From assembly GCA_004297225.1 (NCBI GenBank), contig SCUI01000013.1, forward strand, positions 186,001 through 250,000: a stretch of 64,000 bases of DNA, in the 5' to 3' direction. The notes under the pieces are model-generated. The model saw nothing but the letters and a program-made list of their open reading frames with translations, had not been told where the DNA came from and did no database searches. Below, piece after piece: positions 33,890-43,276 of the stretch. The stretch's first letter is position 1; each line of letters begins with the position of its first letter. The DNA is from Lysobacteraceae bacterium. Lineage in GTDB: Bacteria; Pseudomonadota; Gammaproteobacteria; Xanthomonadales; Xanthomonadaceae. The position numbers were made by a program, and so were the translations under genes.

Positions 33890-35398
33890 TCACTTTGCCG
33901 ATGCGGCGGCGGGCGGGGCGGCGGCGGGCGCGGATTCGACTTCCCTCGGCACGCCGGTGAGGACGCCGCGGAAGTTCCTCAGCGGTTCGCCGATGTCGAT
34001 CCCCGCGGCGCTGATGTTGAACTCGCGCAGGGTGCGTTCGTGCCCGCTGGTCCGCTTCTTCAGCGCGGAAATCGCGGTGCGCACTTCGCCCTGGGCCTCG
34101 AAGTATCGCAGCATGATCACGCTGTCGGCGAGGTAGCTGATGTCCAGCGCGCTGTTGGTGCTGCCGATCAGCCCTTGCTGCGCATTCAGCAGGAACGAGG
34201 AGACGCCCATCTGGCCGAGGTAGCTCAGCAGCTCGTGCAACTGGGTGACAAGGAAACGCTCCCCCGGCATGGCATTGAGGTAGCCGTTGAGGCTGTCGAT
34301 GACCACGATGCGCGCCTCCTTGCGTTCCACCGCGTCGCGAACGATGTGGAAGAACTCGCCGGGCGACAATTCGCTTGGATCGATCGGTTGCACGATGACC
34401 GTGCCGTCTGCCATCCGCCCATCCAGGTCCAGGCCCAGCCCCCTGGACCGGGTCCGCAGCGCGTGCACGCTTTCCTCGAACAGGAACACCGCGGAGCGCT
34501 CGCCGCGTTTGGCCGCTTCCATGACGAAGTGCGTTGCCAGCGAGGACTTGCCGGTGCCGGCGGAGCCGATCAGCAGGGTGCTGGTGCCGCGCTCGATGCC
34601 GCCGCCGAGCAAGGCATCCATCTCCTGCAGGCCGCTGTGCAGCGTGCCGCTCTCGATCTCGCGGCGATGGTCGGCAGCCACCAGGCGCGGGAACACGATG
34701 ACGCCACCGGTCTCGATCTCGTAATCGTGGAAGCCGCCGTGGAACGGGCGGCCGCGCATCTTGCTCACGCGCAGGCGGCGGCGGTCGCCGCCGAACTCCG
34801 GCCGCAGCTGGTCCAGTGAAATAACGCCGTGGACGATGGTGTGCGCGTTGAGTCCCTGCTCGGGCACGTGGTTCTCGTCGAGCAGGAGCACCGTCGCCTT
34901 GCGTCCCGCGAAGTACTGTTTGAGCGCGAGGATCTGGCGGCGGAAGCGGAGCAGCGACCCGGCCAGCAGGCGGATCTCGGACAGCGAGTCGAACACGACG
35001 CGCTGGGGCTGCAGCCGTTCGACCTCGTCGAGGATCCCCTGGGTCACCTTGCCCAGCTCCACCTCGGAGGGATGGAACACCGTGTACTGCTCGTCCGGGT
35101 CGAGCTGGTCTGCCGCGGAGAACAGTTCGTGGATATGCACGCCGCGAAGGTCCCAGCCATGCGATGTGGCAACTTCCCGCAGTTCGGACTCCGTCTCGGA
35201 CAGGGTGACGTAAAGCACCGACTCGCCGCGGCGCACGCCTTCCAGCAGGAACTGCAGCGCCATGGTGGTCTTGCCCGCGCCGGGCAGTCCCTCCACGAGG
35301 TAGAGGCGGTTGGGCGTGAGGCCGCCCTCGAGGATCGTGTCCAGGCCCTCGATGCCGGTGGCGACGAGGGGTTTGTCCAGCGGTGGGCGTTTTCGCAT
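33890..35398 (-). CDS. KaiC-like double-domain RecA ATPase
   Basis: A 502-residue protein with two tandem KaiC/RadA-type ATPase domains: Walker A GLPGAGKTT (37-45) and GSAGTGKSS in the second half (about residue 280). In cyanobacterial KaiC the autophosphorylated Ser-Thr pair lies in a stretch corresponding here to ISYLADS, so the serine is kept and the threonine is a tyrosine. No KaiA or KaiB gene is nearby. In other proteobacteria such KaiC proteins work with two-component proteins in stress responses; it is coupled here to a hybrid kinase. The alanine/proline tail is low-complexity. Confidence 0.9.
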   Translation of the reverse strand: MRKRPPLDKPLVATGIEGLDTILEGGLTPNRLYLVEGLPGAGKTTMALQFLLEGVRRGESVLYVTLSETESELREVATSHGWDLRGVHIHELFSAADQLDPDEQYTVFHPSEVELGKVTQGILDEVERLQPQRVVFDSLSEIRLLAGSLLRFRRQILALKQYFAGRKATVLLLDENHVPEQGLNAHTIVHGVISLDQLRPEFGGDRRRLRVSKMRGRPFHGGFHDYEIETGGVIVFPRLVAADHRREIESGTLHSGLQEMDALLGGGIERGTSTLLIGSAGTGKSSLATHFVMEAAKRGERSAVFLFEESVHALRTRSRGLGLDLDGRMADGTVIVQPIDPSELSPGEFFHIVRDAVERKEARIVVIDSLNGYLNAMPGERFLVTQLHELLSYLGQMGVSSFLLNAQQGLIGSTNSALDISYLADSVIMLRYFEAQGEVRTAISALKKRTSGHERTLREFNISAAGIDIGEPLRNFRGVLTGVPREVESAPAAAPPAAASAK

Positions 35399-35511
35399 GC
35401 GGGCGGAATGGGCGCGGCGTTGGCGCCCATTGGATCACCCGCCGGGTGAAACCGGCTTCACGGGACTACGACGCGGCCTGGCGGCCATCCCGGCGGTGCT
35501 ACCCTTCGTGC

Positions 35512-36183
35512 ATGACCGATGCCCCGACTTCGCTTCGTATCGACTTTGTTTCCGATGTCGTCTGCCCCTGGTGCGCGGTCGGCCTGATGTCGCTGGAACA
35601 GGCCCTGCAAAGGACCCGCGGCGAGGTCGAGGCCGAACTCCACTTCCAGCCCTTCGAGCTCAACCCGCAGATGCCGGCCGAAGGCGAGGACGCGGCGGGA
35701 CACCTGCAGCGCAAGTACGGGATGCCGCCCGAGCAGGCGGCGGCGAACCAGCAGGCGATCGTCGATCGCGGTGCCGCGCTCGGCTTCACCTTCGACATGG
35801 ACAAGCGCAGCCGCATCTACAACACCTTCGACGCGCACCGCTTGCTGCACTGGGCGGAAGGCGAAGGCGAAGGCCGGCAGCGCGAGTTGAAGCATGCGCT
35901 GCTGCGTGCCTACTTCACCGAGGGCCGCGACGTCTCGGACCACGACGTACTGGTGGACATCGCCACGGCGGCGGGACTGCCGGCCGATCGCGCGCGCGGG
36001 ATCCTCGCTTCGGACGAGTACGCCGAGGAGGTCCGCATCGGCGAGCAGTTCTTCCAGTCGCACGGCATCCGCGCCGTGCCGGCGATCATCATCGACCGCA
36101 AGCACCTGATTTCCGGCGGCCAGCCGCCGGAAGTGTTCGAGCAGGCGCTGCGGCAGATCGCGGCCGGCAAGCGCGCCGCCTGA
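35512..36183 (+). CDS. FrnE-type DsbA family oxidoreductase
   Basis: A 223-residue cytoplasmic DsbA-fold protein. The thioredoxin-like active site is DVVCPWCAVG (CPWC, about residues 17-20), with an inserted helical domain and the cis-proline loop AVPAIIID. No signal peptide is present, as in the FrnE/polyketide isomerase subgroup. Its stop (TGATCA palindrome) directly abuts the converging SRPBCC gene. Roles in this subgroup range from oxidative-stress tolerance to disulfide isomerisation. Confidence 0.9.
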   Translation: MTDAPTSLRIDFVSDVVCPWCAVGLMSLEQALQRTRGEVEAELHFQPFELNPQMPAEGEDAAGHLQRKYGMPPEQAAANQQAIVDRGAALGFTFDMDKRSRIYNTFDAHRLLHWAEGEGEGRQRELKHALLRAYFTEGRDVSDHDVLVDIATAAGLPADRARGILASDEYAEEVRIGEQFFQSHGIRAVPAIIIDRKHLISGGQPPEVFEQALRQIAAGKRAA

Positions 36184-36633
36184 TCAGGTGCCGGCGGGGA
36201 TCTCCGGCTCCACCAGCCGCCGCAGTTGCGCCAGCGAGTCCTGCCAGCCCAGGTAGCAGGCCGAGGTCGGAATCGCGTCGGGGATGCCTTCCTGCACGAC
36301 CGTGAGTTCGGTGCCGGCGGGAACCTCCTGCAGTTCGACCGTGGTACGCATCTCGCCCGGCATGCCGGGGTCCTCGAACCGGTCCGAGTAGACGATGCGC
36401 TCGTTCGGGACCAGTTCCAGCCAGCTGCCGCCGAAAGCGTGGCTGTCGCCGCCCGAGAAGTTGGTGAAGCTCATCCGGTATCGGCCGCCGACGCGGGGGT
36501 CGAATTCGTGCACCGTGCAGGTGAAGCCGTACGGCGGCAGCCACTTGGCCTGTGCGTCGGCGTCGACGAAGGCGCGGAAAACGCGTTCGGGCGGGGCGGC
36601 GAACACGCGGTGGAGGCGGACGGTGCCGGGCAT
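36184..36633 (-). CDS. SRPBCC/AHSA1 family protein
   Basis: A 149-residue START-like fold protein: VRLHRVFAAPPERVFRAFVD at the start, KWLPP, FDPRVGGRYRMSF and RTTVELQEVPAGTELTVVQEG. These residues shape the hydrophobic cavity of the AHSA1 (activator of Hsp90) family. Bacterial members are mostly uncharacterised. The start ATG at 36633 follows a GGAG site. Confidence 0.88.
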   Translation of the reverse strand: MPGTVRLHRVFAAPPERVFRAFVDADAQAKWLPPYGFTCTVHEFDPRVGGRYRMSFTNFSGGDSHAFGGSWLELVPNERIVYSDRFEDPGMPGEMRTTVELQEVPAGTELTVVQEGIPDAIPTSACYLGWQDSLAQLRRLVEPEIPAGT

Positions 36634-36704
36634 GGGGCTGCTCCTGTCGGTGGGCTCGCGCCTAGGGTAATGTGCGCCGACTTGCCGCGCGTGAGGCCAC
36701 CGGG

Positions 36705-38096
36705 ATGTCTTCGCCTTCACTCTGGTCCGAGCTGCGCGCCGCGCTGCGCGGCACCGAGGCCGACTACACCGTCATCCCGCTGCGCCGCGCGGTGTTCCTG
36801 CTCGCGGTGCCGATGGTGCTGGAGCTGGTGCTCGAGTCCACCTTCGCCGTGGTCGACATCTGGTTCGTGGCGCGGCTGGGCTCGTCGGCGGTGGCGACGG
36901 TCGGCCTGACCGAGACCTACCTGTTCCTGCTGTACTCGATCGCGATGGGCCTGGCGATGGCGGTCACCGCCACCGTGGCCAGGCGGATCGGCGAGCACAA
37001 GCGCGAGCAGGCCGCGATCACCGCGGTGCAGGCGATATGGATTGCATTGCTGGTATCGGTACCGTTCGCGGTGGCGGGCATCGTCTGGGCACGGGACCTG
37101 TTGGCGCTGATGGGCGCCGACGAATGGACGCTCACCCATGGCTACGGTTACATGCAATGGGCCCTGGGCGGCAACGTGGTGATCATGCTGTTGTTCGTGA
37201 TCAATGCGATCTACCGCGGCGCCGGTGATGCCGCGATCGCGATGCGGGTGCTGTGGGTCGCCAACGCGCTGAACATCGTGCTCGACCCGATCCTGATCTT
37301 CGGCTTCGGCCCGATCCCGGCCCTGGGCATCGAAGGCGCGGCGATCGCCACCACCATCGGCCGCGGCGCCGGCGTGCTGATGCAGTTGTGGATCCTGTTC
37401 CGTGGCGGCCAGCACATCCGCGTGCTGGCCTCGCAACTGCAGTGGCAGGGCGACATCGTCCGCAACATCGTCCGCACCTCGCTGGGCGGGGTGGGACAGA
37501 TGATCATCGGCATGACCTCGTGGATCTTCCTGGTGCGCATCCTCGCCAGCATCGGCAGCGAGGCGGTGGCAGGCGCCACGATCGCCCTGCGAACGATGAT
37601 GTTCGTGATGATGCCGGCCTGGGGCATGTCCAACGCCGCCGCCACGCTGGTCGGGCAGAACCTGGGCGCTTCGCAACCGGGCCGCGCCGAGGCCAGCGTC
37701 TGGCACATCGGCTGGTACAACATGGGCTACCTGCTCGCCGTGTCGGTGCTGTTCTTCCTGTTCAACGAAGCGATCATGGGACTGTTCACCGACGACCCCC
37801 GGGTGATCGCGGTCGGCGCGGAATGGCTGCGGATACTGTCGTTCTCGTTCTGGATCTACGGCTGGTGGATGGTCTCGGTGCAGGCGTTCAACGGCGCCGG
37901 CGACACCGCCACGCCGACGAAGATCAACCTGGTGTTCTTCTGGCTGATCCAGATCCCGCTGGCCTGGTGGCTCGCACTGCGGCTGGACTGGGGTTCGTCG
38001 GGCGTGTTCTGGGCGGTGTTCGTGTCCGAGTCCGCGGTTGGCCTGTTCACCCTGTGGTTGTTCTCGCGTGGCGGCTGGAAGTCCGCGCAGGTATAG
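36705..38096 (+). CDS. MATE family multidrug/cation antiporter
   Basis: A 463-residue membrane protein with twelve hydrophobic segments arranged as two homologous bundles, beginning at PLRRAVFLLAVPMVLELVLE. The family pattern G..G..A.....AI.RG (INAIYRGAGDA) and QAFNGAGDTATPTKI is clear. It would export cationic compounds using Na+ or H+. I start at the ATG at 36705 after CCACCGGG; an ATG eleven codons upstream is possible. Confidence 0.92.
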   Translation: MSSPSLWSELRAALRGTEADYTVIPLRRAVFLLAVPMVLELVLESTFAVVDIWFVARLGSSAVATVGLTETYLFLLYSIAMGLAMAVTATVARRIGEHKREQAAITAVQAIWIALLVSVPFAVAGIVWARDLLALMGADEWTLTHGYGYMQWALGGNVVIMLLFVINAIYRGAGDAAIAMRVLWVANALNIVLDPILIFGFGPIPALGIEGAAIATTIGRGAGVLMQLWILFRGGQHIRVLASQLQWQGDIVRNIVRTSLGGVGQMIIGMTSWIFLVRILASIGSEAVAGATIALRTMMFVMMPAWGMSNAAATLVGQNLGASQPGRAEASVWHIGWYNMGYLLAVSVLFFLFNEAIMGLFTDDPRVIAVGAEWLRILSFSFWIYGWWMVSVQAFNGAGDTATPTKINLVFFWLIQIPLAWWLALRLDWGSSGVFWAVFVSESAVGLFTLWLFSRGGWKSAQV

Positions 38097-38125
38097 CCCT
38101 CGCGCCCGGGACTAGACTGGGTTCG

Positions 38126-38314
38126 ATGACAGGTCCCGACCATCCTTCGCGCGAACTGCCGGCGCGCCCCGTGCCGCCGGAGAAGCCGCTGCCCGGCGAT
38201 TGCTGCGGCGACGGCTGCGCCATGTGCGTGAACGACGTCTACGAGATGGAGCTGGAACGCTACGAAGCGGCGCTGGCGGCGTGGCGGGAGGCGGGCGGCG
38301 ACGAACAGGGGTAG
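38126..38314 (+). CDS. Oxidoreductase-like domain mini-protein
   Basis: A 62-residue protein rich in proline at the N-terminus, with the block PPEKPLPGDCCGDGCAMCVNDVY followed by an acidic helix. The cysteine cluster CCxxxCxxCV matches the oxidoreductase-like N-terminal family (PF09791), in which cysteines probably bind metal. It follows the MATE gene by 29 nt. Function unknown. Confidence 0.7.
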   Translation: MTGPDHPSRELPARPVPPEKPLPGDCCGDGCAMCVNDVYEMELERYEAALAAWREAGGDEQG

Positions 38315-38413
38315 GGGCAGGCGCTCCGTGACTTTGGTCAGGGTGACCGATTGCGCTTCACGCCGGCATCACGCCCCGATATCTTGCCCCGACGATCCGC
38401 CAGGAAGGACCCG

Positions 38414-39307
38414 ATGATCACGATCCGCTCGCTGCACAAGACCTATTCCAACGGCGTCCGCGCCCTGGACGACATCAGCCTCGACATCCCGCGCGGCATG
38501 TTCGGCCTGCTCGGCCCCAACGGCGCCGGCAAGTCCTCGCTGATGCGAACCCTGGCGACGCTGCAGGATGCCGATGGCGGCAGCGCGACCATGGACGACG
38601 GCAACGGCGGCAGCATCGACATGCTGCGCGAAAAGGACGCGGTGCGCCGGCAGCTGGGCTACCTGCCGCAGGACTTCGGCGTGTACCCCAAGGTCAGCGC
38701 CGAGGACCTGCTCAATCACTTCGCGGTGCTCAAGGGCCTGACCGCGCGCGGCGCGCGCAAGGACACGGTCGAGGGCCTGCTGAAGCAGGTCAACCTGTGG
38801 GATGCGCGCAAGCGCAAGCTCGGCACCTACTCGGGGGGCATGCGCCAGCGCTTCGGCATCGCCCAGGCGCTGCTGGGCCAGCCGCGACTGGTGATCGTCG
38901 ACGAACCGACCGCGGGCCTGGACCCGGAGGAGCGCAACCGCTTCCTCAACCTGCTGGCCGAGATCGGCGAGAACGTGGCGGTGATCCTGTCCACCCACAT
39001 CGTCGAGGACGTCACCGACCTGTGCCAGCGCATGGCGATCATGAACAAGGGCCAGGTGCTGCTTGCCGGGGAACCGGCCGACGCGATCGCCGCGCTCGAA
39101 GGCCAGGTCTGGCGGCGCCGTGTCGACAAGGCGCAGCTGGCGCAGTACCAGTCGCGGTACCAGGTGCTGTCAACGCGCCTGGTCGGCGGCCAGCCGATGA
39201 TCCACGTGTTCGCCGAATCCGACCCGGGCGATGGCTTCGAGCGCATCGACGCGGGCCTGGAGGACGTGTATTTCCGCCAGCTCCGCCTGCAGAAGAAGGC
39301 CGCCTGA
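38414..39307 (+). CDS. ABC transporter ATP-binding protein
   Basis: A 297-residue ATPase: Walker A GPNGAGKSS (about 36-44), Q-loop YLPQDFG, signature YSGGMRQRFG, Walker B LVIVDEPTAGLDPEE and switch STHIVED. It is of the ABC-2 exporter class. The ATG at 38414 follows AGGAAGG. It pairs with the permease-peptidase fusion that starts 1 nt after its stop. Confidence 0.93.
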   Translation: MITIRSLHKTYSNGVRALDDISLDIPRGMFGLLGPNGAGKSSLMRTLATLQDADGGSATMDDGNGGSIDMLREKDAVRRQLGYLPQDFGVYPKVSAEDLLNHFAVLKGLTARGARKDTVEGLLKQVNLWDARKRKLGTYSGGMRQRFGIAQALLGQPRLVIVDEPTAGLDPEERNRFLNLLAEIGENVAVILSTHIVEDVTDLCQRMAIMNKGQVLLAGEPADAIAALEGQVWRRRVDKAQLAQYQSRYQVLSTRLVGGQPMIHVFAESDPGDGFERIDAGLEDVYFRQLRLQKKAA

Positions 39308-39308
39308 C

Positions 39309-42300
39309 GTGGCGCCGGCAATGTGGGAGTTCCTGCGCTTCGAGTGGCGGGAACAGATGCGCAGCGGGCTGTTGTGGATGTTCGCGCTGTTCTTCGGCCT
39401 GCTGGCCTTCGGCGCGATGTCCAGCGAGGCCGTGCAGATCGGCGGCGGCGCCGGCGGCGTGTTCAAGAACGCGCCGACGGTGGTGATCAACATCCTGGCG
39501 ATGTTCACCCTGATCGGGCTGCTGGCGATCGCCGGCATCGCCAGCCATGCGTTGCTGGGCGATTTCGAGCTGGGCACCGCGGATCTGGTGTTCTCGCAGC
39601 CGATCCGCAGGCGCGACTACCTGGTCGGGCGGATGCTGGCGGCATTCTTCGCGTGCGTCGTCGTGTTCGTGGTGATCGCTGCGGCGATGCTGCTGGCCCA
39701 GTACATGCCGTGGATCGACCCGGAACGGCTCGGGCCGACGCCGCTGCGCGCCTACGCCTGGGGCCTGGGCGTGATGGTGCTGCCGAACCTGGTGTTCGCG
39801 CTTGGCCTGCTCGGGCTGCTGGCGGTGCTGACACGCTCGATCCTGTGGGTCTACATCGGCCTGCTCGGCTACATCGTCGCCTATGCCGTGAGCCAGTCGC
39901 TGCTGCGCGACCTGGACAACGTCTGGCTGGCGGTCATGCTCGATCCGCTGGGTGCGCGCGCGCTGAATCGCACCATCCGCTACTGGGCGACCGAGCAGCG
40001 CAATCACGCGATCCCTGAAATCTCCAATTACATCCTCGCCAACCGCGCGCTGTGGCTGGCGGTGGGGTTGGGCCTGATCGGCGCCGCGTTCGCCCTGTTC
40101 CGTACCGAGCGTACCGGCACCGGCAAGGGCTGGCGCCGCCGCAAGCAAGTGGCTGCGACCGCGGCGGTCGACACCGTGCTGGCCCGTCCGGCGCACGTGC
40201 CCGCGCACGCGCCGGCATACGGCCCGCTGGCCACTGCGCGCCAGTTCGCCTCGATGCTCTGGTTCGATACCAGCAGCGTGCTGCGCAGCGTGCCGTTGAT
40301 CATCATGCTGCTGTTCGGCCTGGCGAACTTCCTGCCGTCGCTGTTCACCATGGACTTCATGTACGGCACGCCGACCCACCCGGTGACCTCGCGCGTGGCC
40401 GAGGTGCTGCAAAGCAGCTACAGCTGGCTGCTGGTGATCGTGGTGCTGTTCTACGCCGGCGAGCTGGCCGGGCGTGCGCGCACGGCGCGGATCAACGAGG
40501 TTTCCGACGCCGTGCCGACGCCGGACTGGATGCCGGTGCTGGCCAAGCTCGGTGCGCTGTTCCTGGTGATCGTGCTGTTCCAGGCGGTGGGCGCGGTGGC
40601 GGGCATGCTGTTCCAGGCCACCAAGGGCACACCGGTGGAGCCGCTCACCTGGCTCAAGATCATGCTCAACGGCAGCATCTTCTTCGGCCTGATGGCGATG
40701 CTGGCGCTGGCCCTGCAGGGCATCACCCACAACAAGTTCGCCGGCTACGCGCTGGTGATCGTGGTGATGATCGCCCAAGGCGTGCTCGGCGCGCTGGATT
40801 TCACCCACAACCTCTACACCATCGGCGGTGCGGCCAACGCGCCGTGGTCGGACATGAACGGCTACGGCCACTTCCTGCCCGGGCAGCTGTGGTTCCAGGC
40901 CTACTGGGCGTTGTTCCTGGCGGCGCTGCTGGCGGTCGCGGCCGCGTTGTGGGTGCGCGGCACGGAAACCGGCTGGCGCGAGCGCGTGCTTTCCATGCGC
41001 GGGCGCCTGCTGGGGCCGGCCGGCGCGGTGCTGGCGGTTTCCCTGGCCGGCTTCGTGGCGACTGGCGCCTGGCTGTTCTGGAACACCAACGTGCGCAACG
41101 AGTACGTGCCGCCGGACGAACAGCGCGACCTCATGGCCCGCTACGAGCGCGAATACAAGCGCTACGAGAAGCTGCCGCAGCCGAAGATCGAGGCCGTGCG
41201 CATCGACGTGGACCTGCGCCCCGAGACCCAGTCCATGCGCACGACCGGAACGTACCGGATCGTCAACCCGCACGACACGCCCATCCGCGACATCCACGTG
41301 CACCTGGCGGACCCCAAGGCGCTCATGGCGATCGATTTCGGCGGGCAATCGCTGGCAACCTACGACGAGCCGATCGGCTACCGGATCTACCGGCTGGACG
41401 TGCCGATGCTGCCGGGCGAACGCCGCGACATGTCCTTCACCGTGGACTACCACTCGCGCGGCATCGAGAACGGGCTGGCGCAGACGGCGATCGTCGAAAA
41501 CGGCACGTTCTTCAACAGCAACTACTTCCCCGCCTTCGGCTACGACGCCAGCGCCGAACTGACCGACCGCAACGAGCGCCGCAAGCGCGGGCTGGGCGAG
41601 CCCACGCGGATGCCGAAACTGGAGGACGTGGAAGCGCGGCAGGCGACCTACCTGACCGACGACGCCGACTGGATCGACTACGCCGCCACGGTCTGCACCC
41701 AGCCCGGGCAGATCGCGCTGTCGCCCGGCAAGCTGCAGCGCAGCTTCGATCGCGACGGCCGCCGTTGCTTCGAATACCGGATGGAGCAGCCCATGCTGGA
41801 CTTCTATTCGGTGCTGTCGGCGCGCTACAGCGTCGCCAAAGGCGATTACAAGGGCCTTCCGATCGAGATCTTTTACGACGCGAAGCACCCGTACAACGTG
41901 CAACGGATGATCGAGGCGACGCAGAAGTCGCTGGCCTATTACGAGCAGGCCTTCGCGCCCTACCAGTTCGACCAGGTACGGATCCTCGAATTCCCGCGCT
42001 ACGCCTCGTTCGCGCAGTCGTTCGCCAACACCATCCCGTTCTCGGAGTCGATCGGCTTCATCGCCGACCTGACCCGCGACGACGCGATCGACTACGTGTT
42101 CTACGTGACCGCGCATGAAGTCGCGCACCAGTGGTGGGGCCACCAGGTGGCCGGCGCCAACTCGCAGGGTGGCCCGGTGCTGGTGGAATCGCTGGCCCAG
42201 TACTCGGCGCTGATGGTGATGGAGAAGGAATACGGCCGCGAAAAGATGCGCCAGTTCCTCAAGTACGAGCTGGATCAATACCTGTCCGGTCGCGGTACCG

Positions 42301-42917
42301 AACGGCTGGAGGAGTTGCCGCTGTACCGCGCCGAGAACCAGCCCTACATCCACTACAACAAGGGCTCGCTGGTGTTCTACCGGCTGCGCGAGGAGATGGG
42401 CGAGGACGCCTTGAACCGTGCGTTGTCACGCTTCGTCAAGGACCGCCGCTTCGGCATGCCGCCGTACCCGACCACGCTGGACCTGTTGCGGTACATCCGC
42501 GCGGAAGCCGGGCCGGACCAGCAGCAGCTGGTCACCGACCTGTTCGAGAAGATCACGCTGTACGACAACCGCGTGACCGAAGCCACCGCGAGGAAACTTG
42601 CCGATGGCCGCTATGAGGTGACGATGAAGCTGCACGCCGCGAAGCTGCATGCCGACGGCAAGGGTCGCGAGACGGCGGCGGCGATGGACGACCGGGTGGA
42701 GATCGGCGTGTTCGCCGAGGGCCCGTCGGGCGAGGAGAAGGACGAGAAGATCCTGTACCTCGCGCCGCGGCGCATCACCGCCGCTGCCGACGCCGCCGAC
42801 CGGGTGGTGAAGGTGGTCGTCGCGGGCAAACCCGACAGCGTCGGCTTCGATCCCTACAACAAGCTGATCGACAAGGTGTCTTCGGACAACCGGAAATCGG
42901 TGTCCCTGGTGGAGTGA
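39309..42917 (+). CDS. ABC-2 permease fused to an M1-family metallopeptidase
   Basis: A 1202-residue fusion. Roughly residues 1-600 form two ABC-2 permease bundles with about twelve membrane segments, separated by a basic loop (RRRKQVAATAAV). Residues about 600-1200 form an M1 aminopeptidase module with an N-terminal beta domain, then HEVAHQWWGH and, 18 residues on, the third zinc ligand in LVESLAQYSAL. With the ATPase upstream it makes a complete transporter, probably handling peptides that the peptidase trims outside the membrane (inferred). GTG at 39309 has an AAGAAGG site 9 nt before; ATG at 39321 is the alternative. Confidence 0.88.
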   Translation: MAPAMWEFLRFEWREQMRSGLLWMFALFFGLLAFGAMSSEAVQIGGGAGGVFKNAPTVVINILAMFTLIGLLAIAGIASHALLGDFELGTADLVFSQPIRRRDYLVGRMLAAFFACVVVFVVIAAAMLLAQYMPWIDPERLGPTPLRAYAWGLGVMVLPNLVFALGLLGLLAVLTRSILWVYIGLLGYIVAYAVSQSLLRDLDNVWLAVMLDPLGARALNRTIRYWATEQRNHAIPEISNYILANRALWLAVGLGLIGAAFALFRTERTGTGKGWRRRKQVAATAAVDTVLARPAHVPAHAPAYGPLATARQFASMLWFDTSSVLRSVPLIIMLLFGLANFLPSLFTMDFMYGTPTHPVTSRVAEVLQSSYSWLLVIVVLFYAGELAGRARTARINEVSDAVPTPDWMPVLAKLGALFLVIVLFQAVGAVAGMLFQATKGTPVEPLTWLKIMLNGSIFFGLMAMLALALQGITHNKFAGYALVIVVMIAQGVLGALDFTHNLYTIGGAANAPWSDMNGYGHFLPGQLWFQAYWALFLAALLAVAAALWVRGTETGWRERVLSMRGRLLGPAGAVLAVSLAGFVATGAWLFWNTNVRNEYVPPDEQRDLMARYEREYKRYEKLPQPKIEAVRIDVDLRPETQSMRTTGTYRIVNPHDTPIRDIHVHLADPKALMAIDFGGQSLATYDEPIGYRIYRLDVPMLPGERRDMSFTVDYHSRGIENGLAQTAIVENGTFFNSNYFPAFGYDASAELTDRNERRKRGLGEPTRMPKLEDVEARQATYLTDDADWIDYAATVCTQPGQIALSPGKLQRSFDRDGRRCFEYRMEQPMLDFYSVLSARYSVAKGDYKGLPIEIFYDAKHPYNVQRMIEATQKSLAYYEQAFAPYQFDQVRILEFPRYASFAQSFANTIPFSESIGFIADLTRDDAIDYVFYVTAHEVAHQWWGHQVAGANSQGGPVLVESLAQYSALMVMEKEYGREKMRQFLKYELDQYLSGRGTERLEELPLYRAENQPYIHYNKGSLVFYRLREEMGEDALNRALSRFVKDRRFGMPPYPTTLDLLRYIRAEAGPDQQQLVTDLFEKITLYDNRVTEATARKLADGRYEVTMKLHAAKLHADGKGRETAAAMDDRVEIGVFAEGPSGEEKDEKILYLAPRRITAAADAADRVVKVVVAGKPDSVGFDPYNKLIDKVSSDNRKSVSLVE

Positions 42918-43003
42918 GGACCGCCGGCCCGAGGTCGGCAAGCGCCCGTGGCAGCGGCCGGCACAAGGCGCTAGGCTAGCCCCCAACAGGGGGAGGGCGC
43001 GGC

Positions 43004-43246
43004 ATGTCGACGACCACGGACCGGCGCAGTGCGGAGAAGGAGCGCTCGGCGGCGCTCAAGCGGCAGCTCAACGATGCACAACTGGCCACGCTGAACACGC
43101 TCGAGCGTTTCGGCTGGGAGATCAAGTTCATCCGCCGCACGCCCGAGGGCAAGCTGTCGGTGCTGTTCGATCCGGACACCCGGAAGTACGCCGTGCTCAA
43201 CGATGCCGGCGAGCTCAACGAGAACCACGGCATCACTTTCCGCTGA
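43004..43246 (+). CDS. Small conserved hypothetical protein
   Basis: An 80-residue soluble protein with a charged helical start (RRSAEKERSAALKRQL) and a compact C-terminal part with WEIKFIRRTPEGK and DTRKYAVLNDAGE. The WEIKFIRR pattern with a following strand resembles small uncharacterised proteins of xanthomonads, with no known role. A GGGGGAGGG ribosome site precedes the ATG. A GTAG-headed palindrome follows its stop. Confidence 0.65.
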   Translation: MSTTTDRRSAEKERSAALKRQLNDAQLATLNTLERFGWEIKFIRRTPEGKLSVLFDPDTRKYAVLNDAGELNENHGITFR

Positions 43247-43272
43247 GTAGTGGAGCCGACCCACGGTCGGCT
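43247..43272. repeat. GTAG-headed palindromic repeat (SMAG-like)
   Basis: GTAG is followed by TGG and the perfect stem AGCCGACC-cac-GGTCGGCT. This is the layout of GTAG-headed REPs first described in Stenotrophomonas. It lies in the 30 nt between two convergent genes, where the hairpin could also act as a two-way transcription stop. A second copy is at 48429. Confidence 0.8.
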
Positions 43273-43276
43273 GCCC

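Noticed and set aside
39039-42353. Minus-strand open frame of 1104 codons
   Set aside because: Antisense to the ABC ATPase and permease-peptidase fusion, which have clear motifs; the shadow has none.
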